Of a stretch of 64,000 bases of DNA, positions 8,940 to 16,960 are shown piece by piece. The notes under the pieces were generated by a model that worked only from the letters and a program-made list of their open reading frames with translations, searched no databases and was not told the origin of the DNA. The stretch lies in NCBI GenBank assembly GCA_020248945.1, contig JADCGQ010000013.1, positions 1 through 64,000 on the forward strand. The letters are read 5' to 3'. The translations under genes were made by a program, and so were the position numbers. Each line of letters begins with the position of its first letter. Positions within the stretch are counted from its first letter, which is position 1. Origin of the DNA: Rubrivivax sp. Lineage in GTDB: Bacteria; Pseudomonadota; Gammaproteobacteria; Burkholderiales; Burkholderiaceae_C.

Positions 8940-10505
8940 TCATCTTCTTTCGGTTGGCACGCCACCACTTGAAGGATGAGAAGGCAAAGGCCCGCTCAGT
9001 TCCGGCAGTGCCGAGGGAGGACCGATGTACCGCCGGGCAACGACGACATTATCGATCCAGGCGTGCATGTCGGCGTTGGCGACCGCCGTGCCGCCGTGGA
9101 AGACGTTCATCCAGACCTCCTCGATCCGCAACTCGGCGCGGTCTCGCAGCCGAAGATCGTCGCGCCGGAAAGCAGGCCGGCCATCGACCCAGACCTCGAG
9201 CAGGCCGTCGCCAGTGCCGGAGGTGTTGAGTCTCAGGTGCTGCTCGATGCAGTGCCAGCGGCCGGGTGATACGAGACCGGCCAGGCCCGACCCCATCCAG
9301 GGCAGGCCTTCGCCGTAACGGCCCTCGCTGCCCGCATGGTAGGCATAGGTGCCAAGCATGACCCGGCCCTGGGCTGGGTGCGGCGGTGCCACCGGCAGCC
9401 CGTAGGAACCGCGCAGCGACCAGCCCAACTGCCCGTCCCATGCACGGCCGCCCCAGCCGGCACGGCCATAGGTCCCGGCAAGCCCTGGCAGCTTGCCTCC
9501 GTCGCGGGTCAGCAACCAGCTCGGCGCCAACAACAGGCAGTAGCGGAAGTACACCTCATCAGGTTCGCGTCCCGCCTGATCCTTCAGCCGCAGCCGCCAG
9601 TCCAACCCGACCTGATCGCCGCGTACGATCTGCACCCGCAAGGCGCGACCGGACAGCGGCCGGAAGCCGGGTGTCGGATCCGACGCCACGCTGCGCGCCA
9701 GGGAACTCATGCCAAGGTTCCAGGTCGGATGGGGCGTCGTCGATTCGAATCCGTCGGCAAACACGACGTCCGGGTCGGCCGCGATCCCGGCATCCGCAGG
9801 ATATCGCTCAGCTAGGCCCGCAGGGGGTGGCGGACCCGCGTCACCCGTCGGCGAGACCAGCGCGTTGACCTCCAGGGTTCCCCGGCCCATCCGGTCGTCG
9901 GCCGCCCGCACCAGGACGAGTTCGGCGCGCAGCGGCGGCTGTGGGCCCAAGGCTGCCACCGCGGTTGCGAGATCGAATCGCATCGCCCCTGACGAGCCGC
10001 GGTGCAGGTTCAGCACCGGCTGGGTGCCAAGACCGCGAAAGGTCGAGCAGTCCAGCGCCGCATCGGCCACCGGCTCGACGTAGCGCACCACGCCATGGGC
10101 CATCTGCAAACGCAGCTGCGGACGCAGCGAAGGGTCTGGGTGCTCGCGCGCGATCAACCGCAAAGGCTCTGCCGTCGTGCGCAACAGCAGGCTGCCACCG
10201 GGGCGCGGCAGTCGCCACCAGGATTGCACCAGCGGCAGGACGTCGAGGCGGAGCACCCGCTGCGACGCCGACGGGTCGAGCACCAGTGCGGCGAGCGGGC
10301 TGTTGCCGTCGACGCGGCCCGCACGGTCGAGATGGGCGACGCGCCCACGGGGCCAGGGCAGCGCCAGCCCGACATCGTAGAAGCTGCAGGACACGCCATC
10401 CGGGCGGTCGGCGAACAGTTCGGTGGCCACGGCCCGCTCGGCCGCTCCGACCGGCAGCACCAGTGCCAGGAGGCCGAGCAGCAATGCCGATGCGGACCTG
10501 AGCAC
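8940..10505 (-). CDS. Secreted polysaccharide lyase family 14-like protein
   Basis: 521 residues with a cleavable signal peptide (hydrophobic core LLLGLLALVL followed by GAAERA) and no lipobox, so it is probably released to the periplasm or outside. The domain order copies the 598-residue neighbour: a DNRLRE-like beta-sandwich (LDVLPLVQSWW, LLLRTT, RPQLRLQM) and a C-terminal PL14-like region (LGTYAYHAG; GRWHCIEQHLRLNT; VWMNVFHGG; ARRYIGPPSA). The start is a GTG at 10505, nine bases after GGGAG and 19 bases after the upstream stop; a longer frame exists only because it overlaps the acyltransferase gene. Likely acts on acidic EPS, either trimming chains or releasing them. Confidence 0.68.
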   Translation of the reverse strand: MLRSASALLLGLLALVLPVGAAERAVATELFADRPDGVSCSFYDVGLALPWPRGRVAHLDRAGRVDGNSPLAALVLDPSASQRVLRLDVLPLVQSWWRLPRPGGSLLLRTTAEPLRLIAREHPDPSLRPQLRLQMAHGVVRYVEPVADAALDCSTFRGLGTQPVLNLHRGSSGAMRFDLATAVAALGPQPPLRAELVLVRAADDRMGRGTLEVNALVSPTGDAGPPPPAGLAERYPADAGIAADPDVVFADGFESTTPHPTWNLGMSSLARSVASDPTPGFRPLSGRALRVQIVRGDQVGLDWRLRLKDQAGREPDEVYFRYCLLLAPSWLLTRDGGKLPGLAGTYGRAGWGGRAWDGQLGWSLRGSYGLPVAPPHPAQGRVMLGTYAYHAGSEGRYGEGLPWMGSGLAGLVSPGRWHCIEQHLRLNTSGTGDGLLEVWVDGRPAFRRDDLRLRDRAELRIEEVWMNVFHGGTAVANADMHAWIDNVVVARRYIGPPSALPELSGPLPSHPSSGGVPTERR

Positions 10506-10524
10506 GGCAGGCGGCTCCCGGCCT

Positions 10525-11682
10525 TCAGGCCGACTTCGGCTGTTGTGCGGCGCGTCGGGCGCGCCAGCGCAGGACCCAAGGCTTGACGCGTCGCCCCAGG
10601 GCTTCAACCAGCCAGAGCCACAGGCCACGCGGCGTGGCCGGGCGGTAGGCCACCAGGCCCCAGCGCTCGCGCCGCTCGCTCATCCACTCCTTCTTGTAGC
10701 CGTCGTCACCGACCAGGAAGTCCACCTCTCGGACGAGGTCGACATCGAGGACATGACGCATCAGGACCGCGGTCAGAACCGTACCGGGCGAGTGCTTCTT
10801 GAACGCCTCGTCGTAGGCCACCTTGTAGATGTCCGCGCGGCCTGCACCGACCAGCCAGATCTGCGCCGCGATGGGTTGCCCCTCGAGCCAGGCGACGCCC
10901 AGACGCAGCTCGCCACGCGCCGCACTGGAGCGCACCAGCGCCGCGATGAACCCGGGATACGGCTCGGCCTGCTTCCAGCTGCGTGCGTAAACCGCCTCGT
11001 AGGCCGCCAGCGCGGGTTCGGCCTCGTCGGCGAGCTTGAAGATCTGCGTCGTGCCACCGGCCTCTGCAAAGCGCTTCTGGACCCTGACGATCTGGTTCCG
11101 CCCGCGCCCGTCGCGGCTGGCCAGGAACGCCGCGTAGTCGGCGACACCCTTCAAGACCCAGTTGCCGAAACAGAAGTACGTGAACGTCCGAAGACCGGCT
11201 CGAGTCAGCGCCATCTGCAACGCGACATACGCGGGCGCGGTCGGATCCATCGGCGCAAAGGTCATGCGGGCCAGGCCGCGGGTGTCGCGAATCAACTGTC
11301 GCAGCATGAGCGCCAGGGCCTGGGCTGCCCCATCGGTGCCCAGGTCTGCAGCCCAGACCGGCGAATACACCGCGGTGTAGTAGTTGGCCAGGGCTTCGGC
11401 ATCGTGGCCCAGGGCCGCCGGCCGCACGCGAACGGGCAGCACAGCCAGGCAGGCGGAGTCGGGCGCCGCACCGGCATGCAGGCAGTACCAGCGCACGTCG
11501 TCCTGCGGGAAGACGGTCTCGGCGAGCAGTGCCAGCCAGTCGTTGCCGAGTTGCAGGCTGGTGGTCTTTGCGGTGTCGAGCAATGCCACGGCCGTGGCTG
11601 GAAGCTCGGACGCGCGGCTGGTGCAGCGCACCGTTGCCGCGTGCAACGGACCGTTTGCCGTCACCAGGGAAGCGGAGTTCAT
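10525..11682 (-). CDS. GNAT/FemAB-fold acyltransferase
   Basis: Cytoplasmic protein of 385 residues in the BioF2-like acetyltransferase group (GNAT fold, related to FemAB). The region around residues 230-310 (NQIVRVQKRFAEAGG; GVAWLEGQPIAAQIWLV; YKVAYDEAFKKHSPG) is the typical acyl-CoA or aminoacyl-binding part, followed by VDFLVGDDGYKKEW. It probably N-acylates an amino sugar or amine, consistent with the DegT-like aminotransferase gene immediately upstream. The start is the ATG at 11682, 19 bases after the aminotransferase stop; the longer frame is an overlap artefact. Confidence 0.8.
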   Translation of the reverse strand: MNSASLVTANGPLHAATVRCTSRASELPATAVALLDTAKTTSLQLGNDWLALLAETVFPQDDVRWYCLHAGAAPDSACLAVLPVRVRPAALGHDAEALANYYTAVYSPVWAADLGTDGAAQALALMLRQLIRDTRGLARMTFAPMDPTAPAYVALQMALTRAGLRTFTYFCFGNWVLKGVADYAAFLASRDGRGRNQIVRVQKRFAEAGGTTQIFKLADEAEPALAAYEAVYARSWKQAEPYPGFIAALVRSSAARGELRLGVAWLEGQPIAAQIWLVGAGRADIYKVAYDEAFKKHSPGTVLTAVLMRHVLDVDLVREVDFLVGDDGYKKEWMSERRERWGLVAYRPATPRGLWLWLVEALGRRVKPWVLRWRARRAAQQPKSA

Positions 11683-11701
11683 CGGGGTGTGCGGGCAGGG
11701 G

Positions 11702-12982
11702 TCAAGGGGTCGTGCTGGATGGGGCGGCAAGCGCGCTGCGAGCGGCACGGCCCAGCACCTGGACGCTGTGCTCGACCTGGGCATCGGCCAGGTCCTGGTG
11801 GCAGAGCACCTGCAGCACGCATCGTTGCCATGTGGTACCGGTGTCGCCACCGACCGCGGGAGTGCCCGGCCAGACCCGGTCCCAGCGGAAGACCGCCAGG
11901 CCTTCGGCGCGGGAGACGGCGTAGACCGCGTCGGCGGCCGTGGCATCGTCAAACGCCCAGGCCAGCACGTAAGGCGCGGGCGCTTCGCCGGGCGGCATCA
12001 CGAGCACGCGCGTGCCCTCGATGCCGTCCAGGCCAAACGCCAGTCGATCAAACACCGCGCGGCGACGGGCCACGCTGCGCGCCATCGGCAACGACAGGGC
12101 CAGGACCTGGCTTGCCAGGGGCAAGGCGTCACCAACCCGCGCCAGATCGCAGTCCGCGGTCATCTGCGCGGCTGCGACATGCGGCGATGGCGCAGCGCCG
12201 CTGGCGATGGCCTGCAGCGGCGGATAGGTCTGCTCGACCTGATCCGCAAGAACGGGCCGAGGGCGGCGTCCGGGTCGCAGCCAAGCCAGGCCACGCAGCC
12301 TCCCCGCTTCGAGCGACCGATCCAGCACGTCCACCAGCGCCTTGGCCTGCGCACGCAAGCCCGGGCGGGCCAGCGTCGGCAGCACGCGCCCAGGCGCGGC
12401 GAGCAGCAACCCGCCTTCAGCCACTGGCATGAACTTGGTCAGGCTTGCGGTGGCGTAATCGCCCCAGCAGCCGACTGGTCGCTCGCCCGCCTCGCCGAAG
12501 AGGGCATGAGCACAGTCCTCAATCAGGACGATGCCATGGCGATCGCACCATTCACGCTCGCGGGCAAGCGAGCGCACGCGACCGAACCAATGCGCAGCCA
12601 GCAGCACCCGCAGGTGCCCCTGTGCGGCCTCGCGAGCCTGTTCCAGAGCGTCAAGCTCAGGTCGGCCCAGGGCATCGAGGGGATGGAACTGCAGGTCCAG
12701 ACCAAGCGCCGCAGCGGGCGCGACCAGGGTCGGGCAGTGGTAGCGGGGCAGCGACACGACACTGCCCGCAGGAAGGGCCAAGGCTCGCAGCGCCGCATGG
12801 ATCGCGGCGCGCCCGCTGGTCGTGAACATCCGTCGCGGGTGGTCAAACAACCAGGGCAGGCCAACGGGCCGACGCGGTCCGACCAGGCTTGCGAGACCGA
12901 GCACCGGACCACGCGGCTGTGCCACCGGCGAGCGGTCGGCGCCGCGCTGTGCAAGGGTGGGATCGGCAACGGCCAACGGCAT
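11702..12982 (-). CDS. DegT/DnrJ/EryC1/StrS-type PLP aminotransferase
   Basis: 426-residue PLP enzyme of the sugar-aminotransferase fold. The N-terminal part has the usual FTTSGRAAIHAAL signature, LIEDCAHALFG supplies the cofactor-stacking aspartate, and SLTKFMPVAEGG carries the Schiff-base lysine. It would transfer an amino group to a keto-sugar or keto-compound. The start is the ATG at 12982, two bases after the stop of hydrolase 1; about 107 codons further upstream are an open shadow of that gene. Placement between the XrtA hydrolases and an acyltransferase suggests an amine that is made here and then acylated. Confidence 0.82.
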   Translation of the reverse strand: MPLAVADPTLAQRGADRSPVAQPRGPVLGLASLVGPRRPVGLPWLFDHPRRMFTTSGRAAIHAALRALALPAGSVVSLPRYHCPTLVAPAAALGLDLQFHPLDALGRPELDALEQAREAAQGHLRVLLAAHWFGRVRSLAREREWCDRHGIVLIEDCAHALFGEAGERPVGCWGDYATASLTKFMPVAEGGLLLAAPGRVLPTLARPGLRAQAKALVDVLDRSLEAGRLRGLAWLRPGRRPRPVLADQVEQTYPPLQAIASGAAPSPHVAAAQMTADCDLARVGDALPLASQVLALSLPMARSVARRRAVFDRLAFGLDGIEGTRVLVMPPGEAPAPYVLAWAFDDATAADAVYAVSRAEGLAVFRWDRVWPGTPAVGGDTGTTWQRCVLQVLCHQDLADAQVEHSVQVLGRAARSALAAPSSTTP

Positions 12983-12984
12983 GG

Positions 12985-13938
12985 TCAGTTGCAATGACGC
13001 TGGAGCCAGGCCAGCACGGTTTGCTCCAGCGCAGCGGCCTCGGCCAGGTCGGAGAAGGTGTGGTCGGCTGCCGGCGCCTGGCAGACCGTCACGTTCTTGC
13101 GCAGCAGCGCCCCCGCCCAGGCCGACTGGCTGCGCACGGCTTCCTCGAACTCGCGAGCGGTGTAGTCCTGGCCACTGAGCACGAGCAGCAGCGGGGCGTC
13201 GAACGACTGCCACGCGGCGGCCATTCGCTCGACATAGCCCGAAGGCGCATCGGCCACGGCTGAGCGCGACCCGGTGCCGAGGATCGTGCGCACACTTCGC
13301 CACAGGCCGGCAACAGCCCCCAGCGCCACGCCGCCCGCGAGCAGCTTCTTCCAGAACGCCGGGTCGCGAAGGCGATCGACGTAGTAGTGGCGAACCTGAG
13401 CCGCCGCCTGTGTCTGCGCCGACCGCACCCAGGGGTTCAGCAGCACCAGCGCCCGGACACCCAGCGCGCGGGTGGTCTCGGGCTGACGCTGAAGCCAGAG
13501 CAGGGCCGCGGAAGCGGCGTCGCAGAGGCCGAACAATACGATGCGATCGAGTTCGGGACGCGCCTGCCGCAGGTCCAGCACGGCGGCATGCAGATCGTCA
13601 TCGAGCGTCTCGAAGCCACGTGCCGCGCCGGTGCTGTCGCCCATCCCGCGGACATCGAATCGAAGGCTCGGCCAGCCCGCCGCGGCCAGCGCGCGCGCCA
13701 TCTGCGTGAACTGCCGGTGCGACCCGGTGCGAACCTGCGGCCCGCCCACCACCAGCACGACGCCCGTGCGGCGCGGTGCGGCCGCCTGTGCGACGTCGGC
13801 GACGTTCGCCACCTGGGCAAGCACGCCGACCAACGAGTCCCCGGCGCAGGGCATCAGCCGGGCGACCTCGGTGATCGGCCATGCGCCAGTGCCCTCCTGG
13901 TGCGACCCGGGCCGCTGCGGGGCGTCGGCCAGGTTCAT
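12985..13938 (-). CDS. XrtA-associated hydrolase 1 (alpha/beta hydrolase)
   Basis: 317-residue alpha/beta-hydrolase of the family found only with exosortase A loci. Recognisable by VVLVVGGPQ, GSHRQFTQMARALA and RFDVRGMGDS near residues 60-102. The nucleophile elbow reads GLCDAAS with cysteine 139 in place of the usual serine, and the catalytic histidine is probably in AADHTFSD near residue 293. Substrate unknown; such genes always accompany the XrtA ligase, decarboxylase and ACP. Its ATG shares ATGA with the stop of hydrolase 2. Confidence 0.9.
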   Translation of the reverse strand: MNLADAPQRPGSHQEGTGAWPITEVARLMPCAGDSLVGVLAQVANVADVAQAAAPRRTGVVLVVGGPQVRTGSHRQFTQMARALAAAGWPSLRFDVRGMGDSTGAARGFETLDDDLHAAVLDLRQARPELDRIVLFGLCDAASAALLWLQRQPETTRALGVRALVLLNPWVRSAQTQAAAQVRHYYVDRLRDPAFWKKLLAGGVALGAVAGLWRSVRTILGTGSRSAVADAPSGYVERMAAAWQSFDAPLLLVLSGQDYTAREFEEAVRSQSAWAGALLRKNVTVCQAPAADHTFSDLAEAAALEQTVLAWLQRHCN

Positions 13939-14888
13939 GCGGCGTTCCCGGCCGCTGCGGCCGCCTCGGCAAGTGCCGATGGCAAGGGCCGGCCCTCCAG
14001 CAACGCAAGGCTGGCCGACACGAGCTCAGGCGCTTCGGCGATCTCGACGGTGGACCAGAACGGCGGCCCCGACACGGCCTCGGCACGCACCGAGTAGCCA
14101 GCCGCCCGCCAGCGTTCGAGACTCGGCAGCGATGCCGGCAGCAAGGTCGGCAGATCCCGCGAGCTGGTCTCGAGCCAGTGCAGCGCAGCACCTTCGGCAG
14201 CGGTCGGTGCGGGCGCAAGAACCGCCGCCTCAAGGCCGCAGGCGAGGTCTGCGGAAATGCGATAGCCGGCGATCTCGGTCGTCTGGCCTGCCGCGATGCC
14301 GGCGCGCAACGCTTCGCCCAAGGCCTTGGCCTGGGCGCCGTCGAGCCCGGCCGCGAGCTTGAGCCGCAGCAACTGCTGCAGGACCAGCTTGCCGCTGGTC
14401 GAGGGCTGCCAGAACAGGAAGTCGCAGGGCCTGCCCGCATCGGCCGCCGCGGCACTGGCCAGCAGAGCGCCGGCCCGCTGCGCCCACAACACCGGCCGCG
14501 GCAGAGGGTGCTGCGGCCAGGTCCGGGACGACAGCTCTGCGGCCCTTTCGATGGCCACCTGCACGTCGTGGATCCATTGCGTCCAGGTCGCCGCGCCGAA
14601 GTCGCCGTCGCTGTCGCCGCAGCCGAACAGGTCGAACTGGAGAACGGCGTAGCCATGGGCGGCGAGGGCCCTGGCCTGCAGGGCCGTCATGCGACGGCAC
14701 TTGTTCATCTCCTCGGCCAGGGCATGGACCTGCACCACGCAGCCGCGAGGGTGCGACACCGCGGGCTCGTGCCACAGGCAGAAGCGGTGGCCCCTGCCAG
14801 GCCGGTCGTGGGTCGACCAATCGGCGAAAAACGGTTCGATCCGGGCGGCAGCAGAGGCGCTCAAGTGGGCGGACACGGAGGCGGCCAT
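13935..14888 (-). CDS. XrtA-associated hydrolase 2 (alpha/beta hydrolase-like)
   Basis: 317 residues, matching the second XrtA-specific hydrolase family: VVQVHALAEEMNKCRRM near residue 50 and FDLFGCGDSDGDF near residue 85. At the expected nucleophile elbow the sequence is LWAQRAGALL, with no serine or cysteine in the G-x-S-x-G position, so catalysis may differ from ordinary esterases or be lost. It lies 15 bases downstream of the ACP gene and overlaps hydrolase 1 by four bases, so the three should be co-translated. Confidence 0.9.
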   Translation of the reverse strand: MAASVSAHLSASAAARIEPFFADWSTHDRPGRGHRFCLWHEPAVSHPRGCVVQVHALAEEMNKCRRMTALQARALAAHGYAVLQFDLFGCGDSDGDFGAATWTQWIHDVQVAIERAAELSSRTWPQHPLPRPVLWAQRAGALLASAAAADAGRPCDFLFWQPSTSGKLVLQQLLRLKLAAGLDGAQAKALGEALRAGIAAGQTTEIAGYRISADLACGLEAAVLAPAPTAAEGAALHWLETSSRDLPTLLPASLPSLERWRAAGYSVRAEAVSGPPFWSTVEIAEAPELVSASLALLEGRPLPSALAEAAAAAGNAA

Positions 14889-14903
14889 CGAGGGGACCGG
14901 ACC

Positions 14904-15152
14904 TCAGCCCAGTCGCTCGCGGACGAAGGCGGTCAGGCTGCCGACAGTCTCGAAGGTGCTGCCGTCGATGTCGCCATCGTCGACCACGATTCCCAGACGC
15001 TCCTCGAGCGCACCGATCAGCGAGACCACTGCCATCGAGTCCAGCTCGGGGACGGCGCCCAGCAGATGCGTGGTCGGTCCGAACCCGAGGGCCCGGCCGT
15101 TCAGGCTCAGCACCTCGTCGAGAACGAGCAGCACTTCCTTGTCGATGTCCAT
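14904..15152 (-). CDS. Acyl carrier protein, XrtA-associated
   Basis: 82-residue acidic carrier protein with the phosphopantetheine attachment serine in the motif ELDSMAVVSL. It would hold an acyl or aminoacyl thioester for the XrtA ligase that is encoded divergently (15337). The start is the ATG at 15152 (MDIDKEV); a longer ORF to 15197 would add 15 unusual residues. No clear Shine-Dalgarno sequence precedes this ATG. It is the promoter-proximal gene of the large minus-strand operon. Confidence 0.88.
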   Translation of the reverse strand: MDIDKEVLLVLDEVLSLNGRALGFGPTTHLLGAVPELDSMAVVSLIGALEERLGIVVDDGDIDGSTFETVGSLTAFVRERLG

Positions 15153-15336
15153 GGGGAGGGAGGCCGCACTGCGCCGGCCGTTGAGGGCAAACCGCAAATT
15201 CTAGGAGCCGCCCAAGGCGGCGAAGGGGCTGCGGCCGCCACTTCCCGGCTGCGCGGCACAACAACGTCACGCAAGCGCGTGGCTTGCGCAATGGGGCGCT
15301 CGGGTTGTCGCAAGACCCCCATGCAATACTTTCCCG
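15153..15336. promoter_or_regulatory. Divergent promoter region
   Basis: The 184-base gap separates the minus-strand ACP operon from the plus-strand ligase operon, so promoters for both should lie here. I looked for sigma-54 and sigma-70 elements and found no convincing match. A short inverted repeat, GCAAGCGCG-TGGCTTGC at about 15271-15288, is present and could be an operator. Confidence 0.4.
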
Positions 15337-16950
15337 ATGGCTTTGCGAGATGCTCATCTGTTGCACGAGCTCGTGCATCGCGCTGCCGAGCGCGCACCTG
15401 CTGCCGTGGCCCTCACCCATGGCCGGACCCACTTGGATTACGCGGGCCTTGACGCTCGGGTCCGGGCTGCCGCAGCCGGATTTGTCGGCCTGGGTCTGGC
15501 GCGCGGCGAGCGAATCGCGGTCTACCTCGAAAAGCGCGTCGAGATGGTGGTCAGCTGCTTCGGCAGCGCTGCCGCCGGGACGGTCTTCGTCCCGCTGAAT
15601 CCGCTGCTCAAGCCCGAGCAGGTGGGCTACGTGCTGCGCGACTGCGACGTGCGCGTGCTGGTCACCTCGCCGGAACGGCTGCCGCTGCTGGCCGCCACGC
15701 TGGCCGAGTGCCCGGCGCTGCGTCACATCATCGTCACCGAAGGGGCCGCTCTGCCCGCAGTCGACCTTCGACTGCCCGTGACGCCCTGGTCCGCCTTGCT
15801 CGACGCGCCAGCGCGGGCCGGCCACCGCGTCATCGACACCGACCTGCTGTCCATCCTCTACACTTCCGGTTCCACCGGTCGGCCCAAGGGCGTGGTGCTC
15901 AGCCACCGCAACATGGTCGCGGGTGCCAAGAGTGTCTCCAGCTACCTCGGCAACCACGAGGGCGACACGCTGCTGGCTGCGCTGCCCTTGTCGTTCGACG
16001 CCGGCTTCAGCCAGCTCACCACCGCTTTTCACGCCGGTGCGCGGGTGGTGCTGCTGAACTATCTGCTGCCACGCGATGTGCTCAAGGCGATGGAACTGGA
16101 GCGGGTGACCGGCCTCACGGCCGTGCCGCCGCTGTACATCCAGCTCGCCGCGCTGGACTGGCCGGCGGCCATGGTCGAGCCGCTGCGCTACTTCGCGAAC
16201 ACCGGCGGCCGCATGCCACGCGAGACGCTGATGGCGCTGCGCGAACGCGCCCCGAAGGCGCAACCGTTCCTGATGTACGGCCTGACCGAGGCCTTCCGCA
16301 GCACCTATCTGCCGCCGGAAGAGGTCGACCGTCGCCCGGACAGCATCGGCAAGGCCATCCCCAACGCCGAGATCCTGGTGCTGCGCGAGGACGGCACCGA
16401 GTGCGCGGCCGACGAGCCCGGCGAACTGGTGCACCGCGGTGCCTTGGTCGGCCAGGGCTACTGGGGCGATGCCGAAAAGACCGCCGAGCGCTACAAGCCG
16501 CTACCGGCCGCAGTCGGCGGCCGCGACCCGGCCTTGCAGATCCCGGAGGTCGTGGTCTTCTCGGGCGACACGGTGCGCCGGGATGCCGAGGGCTTTTTGT
16601 ACTTTGTCGGCCGACGCGACGAGATGATGAAGACCTCGGGCTATCGCGTCAGCCCGACCGAAGTCGAGGAGGCGCTGTACTCCACCCGGCTCGTGGGCGA
16701 GTGTGTCGCCTTCGGCATCGACCACGCCTCGCTGGGCCAGGCGATCCAGGTCATCGCCACCGCGCCAGACGGCAGCGCGGCGCTCGACGTGCCCGGCCTG
16801 CTGGCCGAGTGCCGCCAGCGCATGCCCGCCTACATGGTGCCGCATGGCGTCGAGGCCAAGGCCGGGCCGTTGCCGCGCAATCCCAACGGCAAGATCGACC
16901 GCAAGCTGCTCGCGACCGCCTTTGTCGAGCGCCTGCAGGCCCGCAGCTGA
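15337..16950 (+). CDS. XrtA-associated acyl-CoA ligase (AMP-forming)
   Basis: 537-residue adenylate-forming enzyme of the exosortase A-specific ligase family. The AMP-binding signature LYTSGSTGRPKG lies near residue 170, the A5 region MYGLTEAFRSTY near 310, and the C-terminal catalytic lysine in NPNGKIDRKLL near 527. It would activate a carboxylic acid with ATP and load it onto CoA or onto the ACP encoded divergently. It opens a four-gene plus-strand operon and is followed 10 bases later by the decarboxylase. Confidence 0.92.
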   Translation: MALRDAHLLHELVHRAAERAPAAVALTHGRTHLDYAGLDARVRAAAAGFVGLGLARGERIAVYLEKRVEMVVSCFGSAAAGTVFVPLNPLLKPEQVGYVLRDCDVRVLVTSPERLPLLAATLAECPALRHIIVTEGAALPAVDLRLPVTPWSALLDAPARAGHRVIDTDLLSILYTSGSTGRPKGVVLSHRNMVAGAKSVSSYLGNHEGDTLLAALPLSFDAGFSQLTTAFHAGARVVLLNYLLPRDVLKAMELERVTGLTAVPPLYIQLAALDWPAAMVEPLRYFANTGGRMPRETLMALRERAPKAQPFLMYGLTEAFRSTYLPPEEVDRRPDSIGKAIPNAEILVLREDGTECAADEPGELVHRGALVGQGYWGDAEKTAERYKPLPAAVGGRDPALQIPEVVVFSGDTVRRDAEGFLYFVGRRDEMMKTSGYRVSPTEVEEALYSTRLVGECVAFGIDHASLGQAIQVIATAPDGSAALDVPGLLAECRQRMPAYMVPHGVEAKAGPLPRNPNGKIDRKLLATAFVERLQARS

Positions 16951-16960
16951 AGCCATCCGC

